From 0-14-0-80-60-11 sp049322355 (GTDB taxonomy: Bacteria; Desulfobacterota; Desulfobaccia; Desulfobaccales; 0-14-0-80-60-11): a stretch of DNA of 64,000 nucleotides. A program made the translations under genes and the position numbers. The stretch spans positions 124,001 to 188,000 of the forward strand of contig JBMORG010000010.1 of the NCBI GenBank assembly GCA_049322355.1, written 5' to 3'. Positions 25,689 through 34,607 of this stretch are shown piece by piece. Each line of letters starts with the position of its first letter. The first letter of the stretch is position 1. Under the pieces are notes generated by a model. That model made no database searches and was not told the origin of the DNA. It saw nothing but the letters and a program-made list of their open reading frames with translations.

Positions 25689-26538
25689 CGAGCACGTTAT
25701 AGGCAAGCTCTACGTTGTCGCCACGCCCATCGGCAACCTGGAGGACATCACTTTACGGGCCCTGAGGGTGCTGAAAGAGGTGGACCTCATTGCCGCGGAA
25801 GACACCCGCCATACCCGGAAACTGCTGACCCATTACAACATCACCACGCCTCTGATCAGCTACCATGCCCACAACCAGGAATCTCGGGGCCCGGAGTTGA
25901 TTCAGCGGCTTACTAATGGGGAAAATGTAGCCCTGGTGAGTGACGCGGGCACCCCGGGGTTTTCCGACCCCGGCGCCGACCTGGTGGCCCGGGCCTGGGA
26001 GGCGGGGGTGAAAGTGGAAGCGGTACCCGGCCCCGCCGCGGGGATAACCGCGCTCTCGCTTTCCGGGTTCAAAGGGGATATAATATTTGTTGGCTTTCTA
26101 CCCAGGGTGGAGGGCCGGCGGCTCAAAATTTTCCATGACCTGGCGCCGGAACACCGGGTGATAATTTTGTATGAGTCTCCGCGGCGCCTGGCCCGGACGC
26201 TGGCGGAAATCGCCAGGGCCATGCCCCACCGTCAGGTCCTGGTGGCGCGAGAGCTCACCAAGAAGTTCGAGGAGACCTGGCGGGGGCCGGTTTCAGAAAT
26301 TGCCGCCAAGCTGCAGGCTGTGGAAATCAAAGGCGAATGCGCCCTGGTGCTTTCCTGCCCCGCAGCGCCCCCGGCGGCCCCTGTGGCGGACCTGGAAGCC
26401 CATCTGATTGAGACCGCCCAGCAGCAGGGGTTGAAAGGAAGGCGCCTGGCGGACCGGGTGGCGGAGGCCCTCAAGATTCCCCGGCGTCGGGTCTACCAGG
26501 CCTATCTGGCCTTAAAAGAGCAAGGCCGGCTGGAATAA
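25678..26538 (+). CDS. rsmI: 16S rRNA (cytidine1402-2'-O)-methyltransferase RsmI
   Basis: Ribosomal RNA methyltransferase of the tetrapyrrole-methylase fold, 286 residues. The diagnostic segments are LYVVATPIGNLEDITLRAL, AAEDTRHTRKLL, ALVSDAGTPGFSDPGADLV and FVGFLPR. It ends in an RsmI-type C-terminal helical domain (RLADRVAEALKIPRRRVYQAYLAL). The start codon at 25678 lies inside yraN, so the two are coupled. Confidence 0.95.
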   Translation: MRFNEHVIGKLYVVATPIGNLEDITLRALRVLKEVDLIAAEDTRHTRKLLTHYNITTPLISYHAHNQESRGPELIQRLTNGENVALVSDAGTPGFSDPGADLVARAWEAGVKVEAVPGPAAGITALSLSGFKGDIIFVGFLPRVEGRRLKIFHDLAPEHRVIILYESPRRLARTLAEIARAMPHRQVLVARELTKKFEETWRGPVSEIAAKLQAVEIKGECALVLSCPAAPPAAPVADLEAHLIETAQQQGLKGRRLADRVAEALKIPRRRVYQAYLALKEQGRLE

Positions 26539-26635
26539 GGCGCAAGAACCTGGCGGCACAGGCTTTCCAGCCCATGCAAACGCAGGCTAAACGTTTATGA
26601 ACCATAAATGTTTCACCCCCGAGGATGAAAATCCA

Positions 26636-26702
26636 CCCTGCCCCCCTTTTTCCAAGAGGGGATAAAAGTCCCCCCTTGGAAAAGGGGGATTTAGGGGGAT
26701 GC
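26636..26702. repeat. C/G-rich MITE-type element fragment
   Basis: A CCCCCCTTTTTCC...GGATAAAAGTCCCCCTTGG...AAAGGGGGATTTAGGGGGAT arrangement, the same core as the complete element at 29864-29963 but with only the right half well kept. It lies in the leader of the HPr gene and is in frame with it upstream of the chosen start. Confidence 0.6.
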
Positions 26703-26777
26703 GAGGTATTTCACGGTAAGACCTCCAGATTCCTTAAGAATCTATTTAACGAAAAACCAAAAACTATTCATGATACA

Positions 26778-27071
26778 ATGAGTACACAAGAAACCAAACT
26801 CTGGACCATCGAAAAAGAACTCTGGGTGGAAAATAAGTTGGGGCTGCACGCCCGGCCTGCAGCCAAAATCGCCACCGCAGCCAAAGGGTTCGAAGCCGAG
26901 ATCACCCTGGAAAAAGACGGTGTCGAGGTTAACGCCAGGGATTTGCTGGATGTTTTAGCCCTGGACTGCCCTCAAGGCACCAGGCTGGTACTGCGCACCC
27001 GGGGCCCCCAAGCCCGGGAGGCGGCCACCTTCATAGGTTCGCTGTTCGCCCGGAAGTTTGAGGAGAAATGA
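26778..27071 (+). CDS. ptsH: HPr-family phosphocarrier protein
   Basis: Phosphocarrier of the phosphotransferase system, 97 residues. The phosphorylated His is His24 in LGLHARPAAK. Counting from it, the residue equivalent to regulatory Ser46 is Asp55 (VNARDLLDVLAL instead of the usual VNxKSIMGV), so it should not be a substrate of an HPr kinase. I placed the start at ATG 26778 because upstream sequence is a repeat element. It overlaps the enzyme I gene by four bases. No sugar-specific EII genes are nearby, which suggests a regulatory PTS. Confidence 0.9.
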   Translation: MSTQETKLWTIEKELWVENKLGLHARPAAKIATAAKGFEAEITLEKDGVEVNARDLLDVLALDCPQGTRLVLRTRGPQAREAATFIGSLFARKFEEK

Positions 27072-28843
27072 CTCCAAAGAATCTTGCTCTTCAGGGAATT
27101 CCTGCCTCACCCGGCATCGTCATGGGGCCGGCCCATGTCCTGACCCAGGAGGGCCAGGTTTCGACGCGTCTGCTCTACACCGACCAGGAGGTGGCTGAGG
27201 AATTGGCGCGCTTCAACCTGGCGGTGGACCTGACGGAAGATGAAATCAGTCGTCTCAGGCGGGAAATTGCCGATGATTTGAAGGAGCATGCCCATATTTT
27301 GGAGCTGCACCTGTTAATCTTGCGGGACCGTATGCTGCTCCTGGAGACTCAGAAGCTTATTAAAGAGCAGAATTACAACGCGGAACGGGCTCTCTACCAG
27401 GCCTTCCTGAAGATCAAAGAGGTGTTTCAGCGCATCGGGGACAAACACATCCGGGGGCGCATCCAGGACGTGGAAGCGGTTTACCACCGTCTGCTGGGGC
27501 ACTTGACTGGCCGGGGGAGCAGCAGGACCTTTGAGTTCGCCGAGCCGGTGATCATCGTGGCCCGGGACCTGTCCCCCGCTGACACCACCAAGATGTCCAG
27601 CAGTCAGGTGCTGGGTTTCATCACTGAACGGGGCGGCAAGACCTCCCACACGGCCATCATTGCTAATTCTCTGGAAATTCCGGCGGTGGTGGGGTTGGAC
27701 AGCGCTACCCTGGAGATCGAGTCCGGAGACTTGGTCGTCATCAATGGTCTCACCGGAGGGGTGATCGTTGATCCCGACGAGGCCATGCAACGGAGTTACG
27801 AAGTCCGCCGCCAGGAATTTGAGACCTTTAAGTGGGAGGTCGCCCAGGGCAGTTCCCTGCCGGCTGTGACCATTGACGGCCACCCCAACCGGGTGCTGGC
27901 CAACATCGAGATGCCGGAGGAAGTCTCCCTGGCTCACAAATACGGGGCCGACGGCATCGGTCTCTACCGCACCGAATTTCTCTATCTGCGCCAGCGTCAG
28001 ATGCCCACGGAAGAGGAGTTGTTCCAGAACTATCGCCAGGTAGTGGAGGCCATGGCCCCCCGGGAGGTCACCATCCGCACCCTGGACATCGGGGGTGACA
28101 AATTTCTCTCCCCCCTGCAGTATGCCCCTGAGATGAATCCTGCCCTGGGGCTGCGGGCCATTCGCTTCTGCCTCAAGGAGCATAAAATCTTCCGAACCCA
28201 GCTCAAGGCCATCCTCCGTGCTTCAGCCTTCGGCAAGGTACGGGTCATGTTTCCCCTGATCTCCAGCCCCCGGGAATTGCACGACGCCAGGCTGCTTCTG
28301 GTATCCGTTAAGGGAGAGCTGGCCAAGGAAAATATCCCTTTTGACCCCAACCTAGCCGTGGGAGCCATGATTGAAGTGCCTGCGGCCGTCACCCTGGCAG
28401 ATCTGCTGGCCCGGGAAGTGGATTTTTTCAGCATTGGCACCAATGACCTCATTCAATATGCCCTGGCCATTGACCGGGGCAACAAGAGCGTGGCGGATAT
28501 GTACGAACCGCTGCACCCGGCGGTGCTGCGCATGGTCAGGGAGGTGGTCCAGGTGGCCGACAAGGCCGGCATCCGGGTGGCCATGTGTGGCGAAATGGCC
28601 GGGGACCCCCTCTATATCCCGGTGCTCCTGGGTCTGGGAGTAAAAGAACTCTCCATGAATCCTACCTCCATCCCCGTGGTCAAGCGGGTCATTCGCATGA
28701 CCGCCCTGGACGAGGCCCGGAAAATCGCCCGCCGGGTCATGAAACGGCCCACTGTGGAGGAAGTGAATGAATACGTCAGCCAGGAGATGGATCACCGGTT
28801 CCCGGATATCTTTCGCTTCGGCCGTCCCCTGGCCACTCAATAA
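27068..28843 (+). CDS. ptsI: Phosphoenolpyruvate-protein phosphotransferase (enzyme I)
   Basis: Takes phosphate from phosphoenolpyruvate and passes it to HPr. The 591-residue product has the N-terminal HPr-binding and phosphohistidine domains, with the active His near residue 194 in GGKTSHTAIIANSLEIPAVVG, and the PEP-binding barrel: DGIGLYRTEFLYLRQRQMPTEEE, RTLDIGGDK, and SIGTNDLIQYALAIDRGN. No extra GAF or PTS modules are fused to it. The ATGA overlap with ptsH indicates coupling. Together they look like a minimal two-gene PTS. Confidence 0.95.
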   Translation: MTPKNLALQGIPASPGIVMGPAHVLTQEGQVSTRLLYTDQEVAEELARFNLAVDLTEDEISRLRREIADDLKEHAHILELHLLILRDRMLLLETQKLIKEQNYNAERALYQAFLKIKEVFQRIGDKHIRGRIQDVEAVYHRLLGHLTGRGSSRTFEFAEPVIIVARDLSPADTTKMSSSQVLGFITERGGKTSHTAIIANSLEIPAVVGLDSATLEIESGDLVVINGLTGGVIVDPDEAMQRSYEVRRQEFETFKWEVAQGSSLPAVTIDGHPNRVLANIEMPEEVSLAHKYGADGIGLYRTEFLYLRQRQMPTEEELFQNYRQVVEAMAPREVTIRTLDIGGDKFLSPLQYAPEMNPALGLRAIRFCLKEHKIFRTQLKAILRASAFGKVRVMFPLISSPRELHDARLLLVSVKGELAKENIPFDPNLAVGAMIEVPAAVTLADLLAREVDFFSIGTNDLIQYALAIDRGNKSVADMYEPLHPAVLRMVREVVQVADKAGIRVAMCGEMAGDPLYIPVLLGLGVKELSMNPTSIPVVKRVIRMTALDEARKIARRVMKRPTVEEVNEYVSQEMDHRFPDIFRFGRPLATQ

Positions 28844-28848
28844 AGCTC

Positions 28849-29307
28849 ATGAAAGAAGACAGCCTCAAAATCATCTGCCGCAACCGCAAGGCCTATTTTG
28901 AATACACCATCGACGCGCTGTACGAAGCCGGCCTGGTGTTGAAAGGGACCGAAGTCAAATCCCTGCGGCAGGGGAAAGCCAATATTAACGACGCTTACGC
29001 CCGCTTCAAGGATGGGGAACTGTACCTCTATAATGCCCATATCAGCCCCTATTCCCATGCCGCCGAGGACAGCCACAACCCCGAGCGGCCTCGCAAGCTT
29101 CTGCTGCACCGCTGGGAGATGCGGCGTTTGCTGGGTAAGACCCAGGAGCGGGGCTTCACCCTGATTCCGGTGCGCCTGTACTTCAAGAACGAACATGCCA
29201 AGGTGGAGATCGCCCTGGCCCGGGGAAAAAAGCAGGTGGACAAACGGGAGACCATCCGCCGCCGGGAAGAAAAGCGGGAAATGGACCGGGCCCGCAAGCG
29301 GCGGTGA
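28849..29307 (+). CDS. smpB: SsrA-binding protein SmpB
   Basis: Partner of tmRNA in rescue of stalled ribosomes. The 152-residue product shows the family blocks NRKAYFEYTIDALYEAGLVL, GTEVKSLRQGKANINDAYAR and a basic C-terminal tail (KKQVDKRETIRRREEKREMD) that enters the mRNA channel. It begins five bases after ptsI. The tmRNA gene itself is not in this window. Confidence 0.96.
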   Translation: MKEDSLKIICRNRKAYFEYTIDALYEAGLVLKGTEVKSLRQGKANINDAYARFKDGELYLYNAHISPYSHAAEDSHNPERPRKLLLHRWEMRRLLGKTQERGFTLIPVRLYFKNEHAKVEIALARGKKQVDKRETIRRREEKREMDRARKRR

Positions 29308-29314
29308 TAGCCGT

Positions 29315-29421
29315 CAGCTTTCAGCGGTCAGCTTTCAGCTTTACACCAAAAACACGAAGGGTAGGCACTTCTTCACAGAGAACAGGGAACAGAGAACAGA
29401 GAACAGAAAACAGAAAACGGG
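29315..29421. repeat. CAGCTTTCAG and ACAGAGAAC simple repeats
   Basis: GTCAGCTTTCAGCGGTCAGCTTTCAGC (two near-direct copies) is followed by several units of ACAGRRAAC up to six bases before the next ATG. The first motif returns at about 29799-29829 and, inverted, at about 30031-30061; the second resembles the repeat at 17785-17815. Confidence 0.65.
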
Positions 29422-29426
29422 TATTT

Positions 29427-29798
29427 ATGGAATTTTTTAGCAGACTCGCCGAAAACCGCATCCTGGAAGCCATCGAGGCCGGAGAATTCGACAATCTCAG
29501 GGGTAAGGGCCAACCTCTCAATCTGGAGGAGGACAGCCACATCCCGCCTGAACTGCGCATGGCCTACAAGATCTTGAAAAATGCTGACTGCCTGCCCTTG
29601 GAACTGCAGCTGCGCCAGGAAGTGGTGACTCTCCAGGACCTGGTGGCCTCCATGCCCGATGAAGCCGAAAAGCTCAAGCAGATGCGCCGCCTTAACTTCC
29701 TGATAATGAAGTTGAACATGATGCGGCCGGTGTCGCCCCAATTACTGGAGCATGACCTTTATGCTCCCAAGGTCCTGGAACGCCTGGGGTCTAAATAG
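29427..29798 (+). CDS. DUF1992 (DnaJ-like family C28) protein
   Basis: Protein of 123 residues of the DUF1992 family, recognised by RLAENRILEAIEAGEFDNLRGKGQPL and by LRMAYKILKNADCLP. Members occur alone in bacteria or fused to a J domain in eukaryotes; function is unknown. The conserved start is the ATG at 29427 (MEFFSRLAENRI); the frame extends further upstream but only through simple repeats. Predicted mainly helical and cytosolic. Confidence 0.88.
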   Translation: MEFFSRLAENRILEAIEAGEFDNLRGKGQPLNLEEDSHIPPELRMAYKILKNADCLPLELQLRQEVVTLQDLVASMPDEAEKLKQMRRLNFLIMKLNMMRPVSPQLLEHDLYAPKVLERLGSK

Positions 29799-30061
29799 CT
29801 TTCAGCTTTCAGCGGTCAGCTTTCAGCTAATGCAGATGCCCTGGTATTAGAAATGCTTTAAAATGCAAAAATCCTCCCTAACCCCCCTGCAGAAAAGGGG
29901 GGAACTATGAGGAATTGCTATAAAAGTCCCCCTTTGAAAAAGGGGATTTAGGGGGATTTTGCAAATCAGCAAGAAGAACGAATGTACGGCAAACTGGAGG
30001 AGGGTTGGTGCGCATTGCGCACAAGGGTTTTTGCTGAAAGCTGACTGCTAACTGCTGACCG
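29799..30061. repeat. Repeat-filled gap with complete MITE-like element
   Basis: CAGCTTTCAGCGGTCAGCTTTCAGC follows the DUF1992 stop. At 29864-29963 is a 100-base element whose ends TGCAAAAATCC and GGATTTTGCA are inverted repeats, with a C/G-rich interior and CCCCCTTTGAAAAAGGGG hairpin. At 30031-30061 the first motif returns inverted (GCTGAAAGCTGACTGC). No gene is seen. Confidence 0.65.
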
Positions 30062-30069
30062 CTTCCCTT

Positions 30070-30759
30070 ATGAAACTTCGCTTTGACCACCCCCTATGGC
30101 GCCGTAATGCCCCGGCCTTGGCCCGCCGCCTGCTGCAGGCTTACCTTCTGACCTGTCCGTGCAAGTTGGTGGTTTCGCCCGAGGTCGAGAAACTCATCAT
30201 TTCACCGTCGCCAGTCATCTACACCACCTGGCACTGCCATTTGCTCAGCCCGCTGTTTTTTGCCCGGCGCTATCGGGGATCTCAGCTTCCCATGGTCCTG
30301 ATGGCCAGCCCCAGCCGGGATGGGGAGTTTATTGCGGAGGTCGCCCGGGGTCTGGGTTTTATCGTGCTCTCGGGGTCACGCCGCAAGGGCGGAGTCCAGA
30401 CCCTGCGCCAAATGGGGATATGGTTTAACCGGGGTCACAGTTGCGGCATGATTGCCGACGGTTCTAGGGGACCGGCCCGGGTGGCTCAAAAAGGCCCCCT
30501 CTACCTCGCCCGGGAGACCCAGGGCCTCATTCTTCCCTTGGCAGTGGCCGCCAGCCGCAAAGTGACCTTCAATACTTGGGACCGGTTTGAATTGCCGCTG
30601 CCGGGGAGCCGCCTGACCCTGCTGATGGGGGAACCATTCCGGGTTCGAACGGATGACCGGGGTCCGGCTCTGGAGGCTCGGCGTCTGGAACTGGAAGCCC
30701 ACCTCAACCGCCTTTTCTTCCAGAGCCAATCATATTATCCCCCCAGGAAAAAAAATTAA
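30070..30759 (+). CDS. DUF374 lysophospholipid acyltransferase-like protein
   Basis: Member of the DUF374 branch of the glycerolipid acyltransferase superfamily, 229 residues. The HxxxxD-like region appears as TTWHCHLLSPLF followed by MASPSRDGEFIAEVARGLGF, with GSRRKGG and MIADGSRGPARVAQKG, the family signature. Such proteins probably acylate lipid A or another glycolipid precursor at the inner membrane; substrate is not predictable. The ATG at 30070 has no strong ribosome site. Confidence 0.85.
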   Translation: MKLRFDHPLWRRNAPALARRLLQAYLLTCPCKLVVSPEVEKLIISPSPVIYTTWHCHLLSPLFFARRYRGSQLPMVLMASPSRDGEFIAEVARGLGFIVLSGSRRKGGVQTLRQMGIWFNRGHSCGMIADGSRGPARVAQKGPLYLARETQGLILPLAVAASRKVTFNTWDRFELPLPGSRLTLLMGEPFRVRTDDRGPALEARRLELEAHLNRLFFQSQSYYPPRKKN

Positions 30760-30848
30760 TAATTGTCAGACAATTTAGTCAATAAGGGTTGCCTTGCGCC
30801 GTTAATGTGTTAAATTTTAATAAAATAATTAAGGAATTGACCACTGCC

Positions 30849-31652
30849 ATGCGGTTTGAAGATTTAGACGCCCAGACGCTGGACCAGATCGGGACGCCGG
30901 AAGACAACGATAAGGCCCGGTTGTTGGTCGAGAACCATCAGGTCAAGCATGGTTACCGTTTGCCTGATCGTCTGCGGGGATTGGTGCAGGATGAGCAACC
31001 CTTCCGGGTGGAGGTCAGGATTACCGATGACCAGCTTAGCTATGTTTGCGCCTGCCCCCAGGAAGAAGGCGGGGCTCTCTGCCCTCATGTGTTGGCCCTG
31101 TTGCGGGCCTGGACCCAGGAACCGGAGAAATTTCTTAACCAGACGGAACTGAAAGAGCGGTTGAAGAAATACTCCAAACGGGAACTGGTGGATATTATCC
31201 TGGACCTGGCGGACCGGGTGGATGCTTCCCGGGCGGTCCTGAAAGAGGAAGACCAGGGCTTGGATGATATCCTGGAGTCAATTGATAGGGTTATGGAAGA
31301 AGTGTCAGATGAGGCGGCCTCCCTGGCCGAAGCTGAGGACAAGCTTCGGCGGGCTCAGGCCCGGGCCGACCGCCTGGCCCAAAGCGGCCGCCTGGCTGAG
31401 GCCCGCTCCATATATTTCTACCTTTTGGACAATATTCTCAGCCTCGAGGAGAGGTTCAAGAAAGAACAACTTTTCTCCCCTGACCTGAAAAAAGAGCTGT
31501 TCGAAGAATACTGCCAGTTTATCCACGAGGACCGGCATTTGGAAAAGGAACTGGTGCAACAGGAAATCGAGCAGCTGGAATCCCGAACCCCCATCTCCTT
31601 AGGGGAACTGGATCTTTCCGAAGTCAAACGGGAGTTGGCGCTTCCAGGTTAA
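30849..31652 (+). CDS. SWIM zinc-finger protein
   Basis: Protein of 267 residues. An N-terminal SWIM zinc finger is seen as Cys67-x-Cys69-x8-Cys78-x-His80 in YVCACPQEEGGALCPHVLAL. The rest is strongly helical and charged, with coiled-coil-like segments (LAEAEDKLRRAQARADRLAQSG) and a TPR-like stretch (GRLAEARSIYFYLLDNIL). SWIM fingers bind DNA or proteins and often accompany helicases; no helicase is next to it. I chose ATG 30849, where the conserved-looking part begins; a longer start at 30789 is possible. Role unknown. Confidence 0.72.
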   Translation: MRFEDLDAQTLDQIGTPEDNDKARLLVENHQVKHGYRLPDRLRGLVQDEQPFRVEVRITDDQLSYVCACPQEEGGALCPHVLALLRAWTQEPEKFLNQTELKERLKKYSKRELVDIILDLADRVDASRAVLKEEDQGLDDILESIDRVMEEVSDEAASLAEAEDKLRRAQARADRLAQSGRLAEARSIYFYLLDNILSLEERFKKEQLFSPDLKKELFEEYCQFIHEDRHLEKELVQQEIEQLESRTPISLGELDLSEVKRELALPG

Positions 31653-31690
31653 CCCAAAACGCCTGGGTCCGGGGTATCGGACAAGGCCTT

Positions 31691-32926
31691 TTAAGACCCA
31701 TCCTCCGGCAGGGGGGTGGGTCTTTTGCTTTCGACAGCGGCCGGCGCCGGCGCCAGGGTCGGCGGGGCCAGGATGGTTTTCTGGTAAATGCGCAGCAGCG
31801 ACAGGAGGAATGACAGGATCAGGGGCCCCAGGATAAAGCCGATCATGCCGAAATAGGTCAGCCCCCCCAGGATGCTGAACAGGATGAAGATGCTGGGAGT
31901 TTCGCTGCTCCCTTTCACCAGGATGGGTTTGAGGACGTTGTCGATTACGCTCACCACCACCCCCCCCCAGAGGATCAGCACCACGCCCTTGGCAACGTGC
32001 CCCGTAACCAGGAGGTAAATGGCGGCGGGCCCCCAAATGATGGTGCTGCCGATCACCGGGATCACCGAAGCCGGGATCATCACCGTGCCCCAGAAAGCCG
32101 GTTGGGGCAGCCCGACGATCAGGAATCCCACCCCCCCCAAAGTTCCCTGGGCAAAGGCCACGATTACTGTGCCCCATAAGGTGGCCTTGATGGTGGTCTC
32201 CGTTTCCCGCAGGATTTCCTCGTTATGCACCGGGTCCAGGGGGGAGAGCTGTTTGATGGCTTCAATAAAGTCATCCCCTTGCAAGAACATGAAAAAGGCG
32301 ATGAAGAGCACCAGCAACAGGTCGAAAAAGAAAAACGTGAAGCCCTTGATCAGGCCGATGGCATTGGTATAGACAAAGGCGCTGGCCCTGGTCACCACCG
32401 TCTTGATGATTTGCTCCAGATTGATCTCGCCCGGAGGCAGGGGAAGGTTCAGGTGGGTCAGGTAAAGTTTGATGGCGTCAATCTTGGCGCTGAACCACTG
32501 CCAAAGCTCACCGTTTTGCATCCCCTTGGTTACTTCGCTGGAAAACTCCAGGGCCTGAGAGGCAATGATGCTCATCAGGCTGAACAGCGGGATTAAGATA
32601 ACCAGGAGCAGGATGAGACAGGTTATGGCCGAGGCCAGGGCTTTCAGGCCTCCCAGGAGCCGGGTGAGGGCGCGATACAGCGGTTTGGCGGTGAAAAACA
32701 CCACCAGCGCCATGAAGATGTCCAATAGATACGGCTTGATGATGAGGTAAGAGTAATAGAGGACCAGAAGAGTGATGACGCCGAAAAAGAGCCGGGCAAA
32801 CCGGGTGGGAAAGCCTTCCTGCGTCTCCGGGGAAGGGCAGGGAGGGCAAAGCTCCGCCTGTGGTTCGGCTTGGGCTGGGGCCGCGGCTTTTTGCTGGGGC
32901 TCGGTATTTGGTCCTATTTCTTCCAT
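31691..32926 (-). CDS. AI-2E/PerM-family permease
   Basis: Integral membrane protein of 411 residues. After a hydrophilic Pro/Ala-rich N-terminus of about 40 residues come roughly eight membrane spans in the 2+6 pattern of the AI-2E exporter/PerM family, including FFFFDLLLVLFIAFFMFLQGDD and the characteristic VIPVIGSTIIWGPAAIYLL and VVSVIDNVLKPILVKG segments. Members export autoinducer-2 or act as Na+/H+ antiporters; the substrate here is open. It converges on the SWIM gene and shares a terminator with it. Confidence 0.88.
   Translation of the reverse strand: MEEIGPNTEPQQKAAAPAQAEPQAELCPPCPSPETQEGFPTRFARLFFGVITLLVLYYSYLIIKPYLLDIFMALVVFFTAKPLYRALTRLLGGLKALASAITCLILLLVILIPLFSLMSIIASQALEFSSEVTKGMQNGELWQWFSAKIDAIKLYLTHLNLPLPPGEINLEQIIKTVVTRASAFVYTNAIGLIKGFTFFFFDLLLVLFIAFFMFLQGDDFIEAIKQLSPLDPVHNEEILRETETTIKATLWGTVIVAFAQGTLGGVGFLIVGLPQPAFWGTVMIPASVIPVIGSTIIWGPAAIYLLVTGHVAKGVVLILWGGVVVSVIDNVLKPILVKGSSETPSIFILFSILGGLTYFGMIGFILGPLILSFLLSLLRIYQKTILAPPTLAPAPAAVESKRPTPLPEDGS
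31693..31726 (+). terminator. Intrinsic terminator after SWIM-protein gene
   Basis: AAGACCCA and TGGGTCTT form an 8-bp outer stem closed over a C/G-rich inner part and followed by TTTTGCTTTC. It overlaps the last codons of the convergent AI-2E-type permease gene. Confidence 0.7.
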
Positions 32927-33044
32927 GGCTTACTGTCTATAAATTATTCACCGGGAACTATACGGCAAAAAGGATGGTTTGAAAAGGTTAAAAGGAGGGG
33001 AAAACCCGGCTCTTATTTTTCCACCTAAGCATATCCTGAATGGA

Positions 33045-34607
33045 CTACAACCCCGCCGCGACTTTTCCCACCGGTTGAGGCGGAAGCTCAGCAATCTGAC
33101 GATGCAATTCCCGGGCAATGGTGCGCCGGTACTCGGTATAGTGTTCCAACTCTACACAGAGGCTGAGAAAAAAGGGGAGACGCTGGGGAATCGTCCAAGC
33201 TGCACTGAGCAGGGCCTTCCAGAATTGTTTGCGGGAGAGGGACTGCACCCCCTGGCGGAAAAACATAATGAGCAGGGCCCGCAATTCAAAGAGACGGGGC
33301 AGTGAGAAAGGTTTTTTAACCTTCAAAGGTTCCATGTCCTGGAAATGTCGTAAGGTCTGCTCCCAATAAAAACTGGGCTCATAAAGGCGATCATAGAGAT
33401 GGATGAATTCCTCGGCGATCTCCTCCTGGGGGCGGGTGGGCACAAAATTGATCAGGCTGGTCTGGTTGGAGAGATGCTCATAGGAAGTCGCCAAGAGTCG
33501 CCCTTCCCGTGTCAATCGGTCCCACAGGTCGGTCCCCGGCCCCGCCTGGAGCAGAGTGACGAACAGTTTGGGGATGTGGGTGCGGATTGCGAAGTCCAGT
33601 AAACGCTGGTCGGCGCCGGGTTTTTCCTGGTCGAAGCCCATAATGCAGCCCGCGGTGATTTGCAATCCCGCCCGGCTGATGCGGCGGCAGGCTTCCTCAA
33701 GATCTACCCTGGCATTCTGTAATTTGCCGGCCCCCACCAGGCTATCCACGTCCGTGGTCTCAATTCCCAGAAAGACGCTGGTAAAACCGCCTCGGACCAT
33801 CAGATCCAGCAATTCCGGGTCTGCAGCCAGGTTCACCGAGGCCTGGGTGAAGAAATCGAAAGGATGGCCCCGGGAGCCCATCCAAGGAATCAACTTTTTT
33901 AGCAGCCCTTTGGCCTTGGGAGGGCTGCCGATGAAGTTATCGTCCACAAAGAAGATGTTGCCACGCCAGCCCAAGTCGTCTATCACCCGCAATTCTCGCA
34001 GGATTTGTCGAGGCGTCTTGGTGCGTACTTGGCGTCCCAGCATCAGGGTGATGTCGCAGAATTCACAGTGAAACGGGCAGCCCCGGGAAAACTGCAGATC
34101 CATATCCAGATAGCTGTCCAGGTCAATCAGGTCAAAACGGGGCGGTGGGGATTGCTCCAGATCTGCGAAACCGGACGCGGTGATGACTTTGCCCGACTCT
34201 CGGCGCTCCAGGCTTTCCAGGAGCTGCGGCATGATGAGTTCCGCTTCCCCCTTCACCACCAGATCGGCCCCCGCAGCCAGGGCGTCTTCGGGGAAATGGA
34301 AGACCCAGGGCCCCCCCACCACCACGATCTTGCCCCGCCGTTTGGCTTCTTTGATAGTTTGAATGATGCCTTGATGTTGGACGATCATCCCCGAAACCAA
34401 AACCAGGTCGCACGCTTCCCAGTCTGCCGGGGAGATCTTCTGGAAGGTCAGGTCCCGGAACGTCAAATCCCATTCCGTCGGAAGCAGGGCTGCCACGGTG
34501 AGCAGCCCCAGAGGAGGCATAAGGGCCTTTTTTCCCAGCATTTCGAGGACGCGGTTGAAGGACCAGAAGGTCTGAGGATGGTTGGGATTAACTAAAAGGG
34601 CTTTCAA
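33045..34607 (-). CDS. B12-binding radical SAM protein (DUF4070 type)
   Basis: Protein of 520 residues with an N-terminal cobalamin-binding Rossmann domain (about 1-145; VVVGGPWVFHFPEDAL, GADLVVKGEAEL), a radical SAM core with Cys177/181/184 in SRGCPFHCEFCDI, and a C-terminal DUF4070-like region (YEPSFYWEQTLRHF). This class methylates or rearranges unactivated carbons; it includes the hopanoid methylase HpnP, but no hopanoid gene is near, so substrate is unknown. The B12 domain lacks a visible DxHxxG motif. Start is TTG 34607, with AAGGA about nine bases upstream. Confidence 0.87.
   Translation of the reverse strand: MKALLVNPNHPQTFWSFNRVLEMLGKKALMPPLGLLTVAALLPTEWDLTFRDLTFQKISPADWEACDLVLVSGMIVQHQGIIQTIKEAKRRGKIVVVGGPWVFHFPEDALAAGADLVVKGEAELIMPQLLESLERRESGKVITASGFADLEQSPPPRFDLIDLDSYLDMDLQFSRGCPFHCEFCDITLMLGRQVRTKTPRQILRELRVIDDLGWRGNIFFVDDNFIGSPPKAKGLLKKLIPWMGSRGHPFDFFTQASVNLAADPELLDLMVRGGFTSVFLGIETTDVDSLVGAGKLQNARVDLEEACRRISRAGLQITAGCIMGFDQEKPGADQRLLDFAIRTHIPKLFVTLLQAGPGTDLWDRLTREGRLLATSYEHLSNQTSLINFVPTRPQEEIAEEFIHLYDRLYEPSFYWEQTLRHFQDMEPLKVKKPFSLPRLFELRALLIMFFRQGVQSLSRKQFWKALLSAAWTIPQRLPFFLSLCVELEHYTEYRRTIARELHRQIAELPPQPVGKVAAGL

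Noticed and set aside
28849..29307. Search for an ssrA (tmRNA) gene next to smpB
   Set aside because: No tRNA-like ends or tag sequence is seen on either side.
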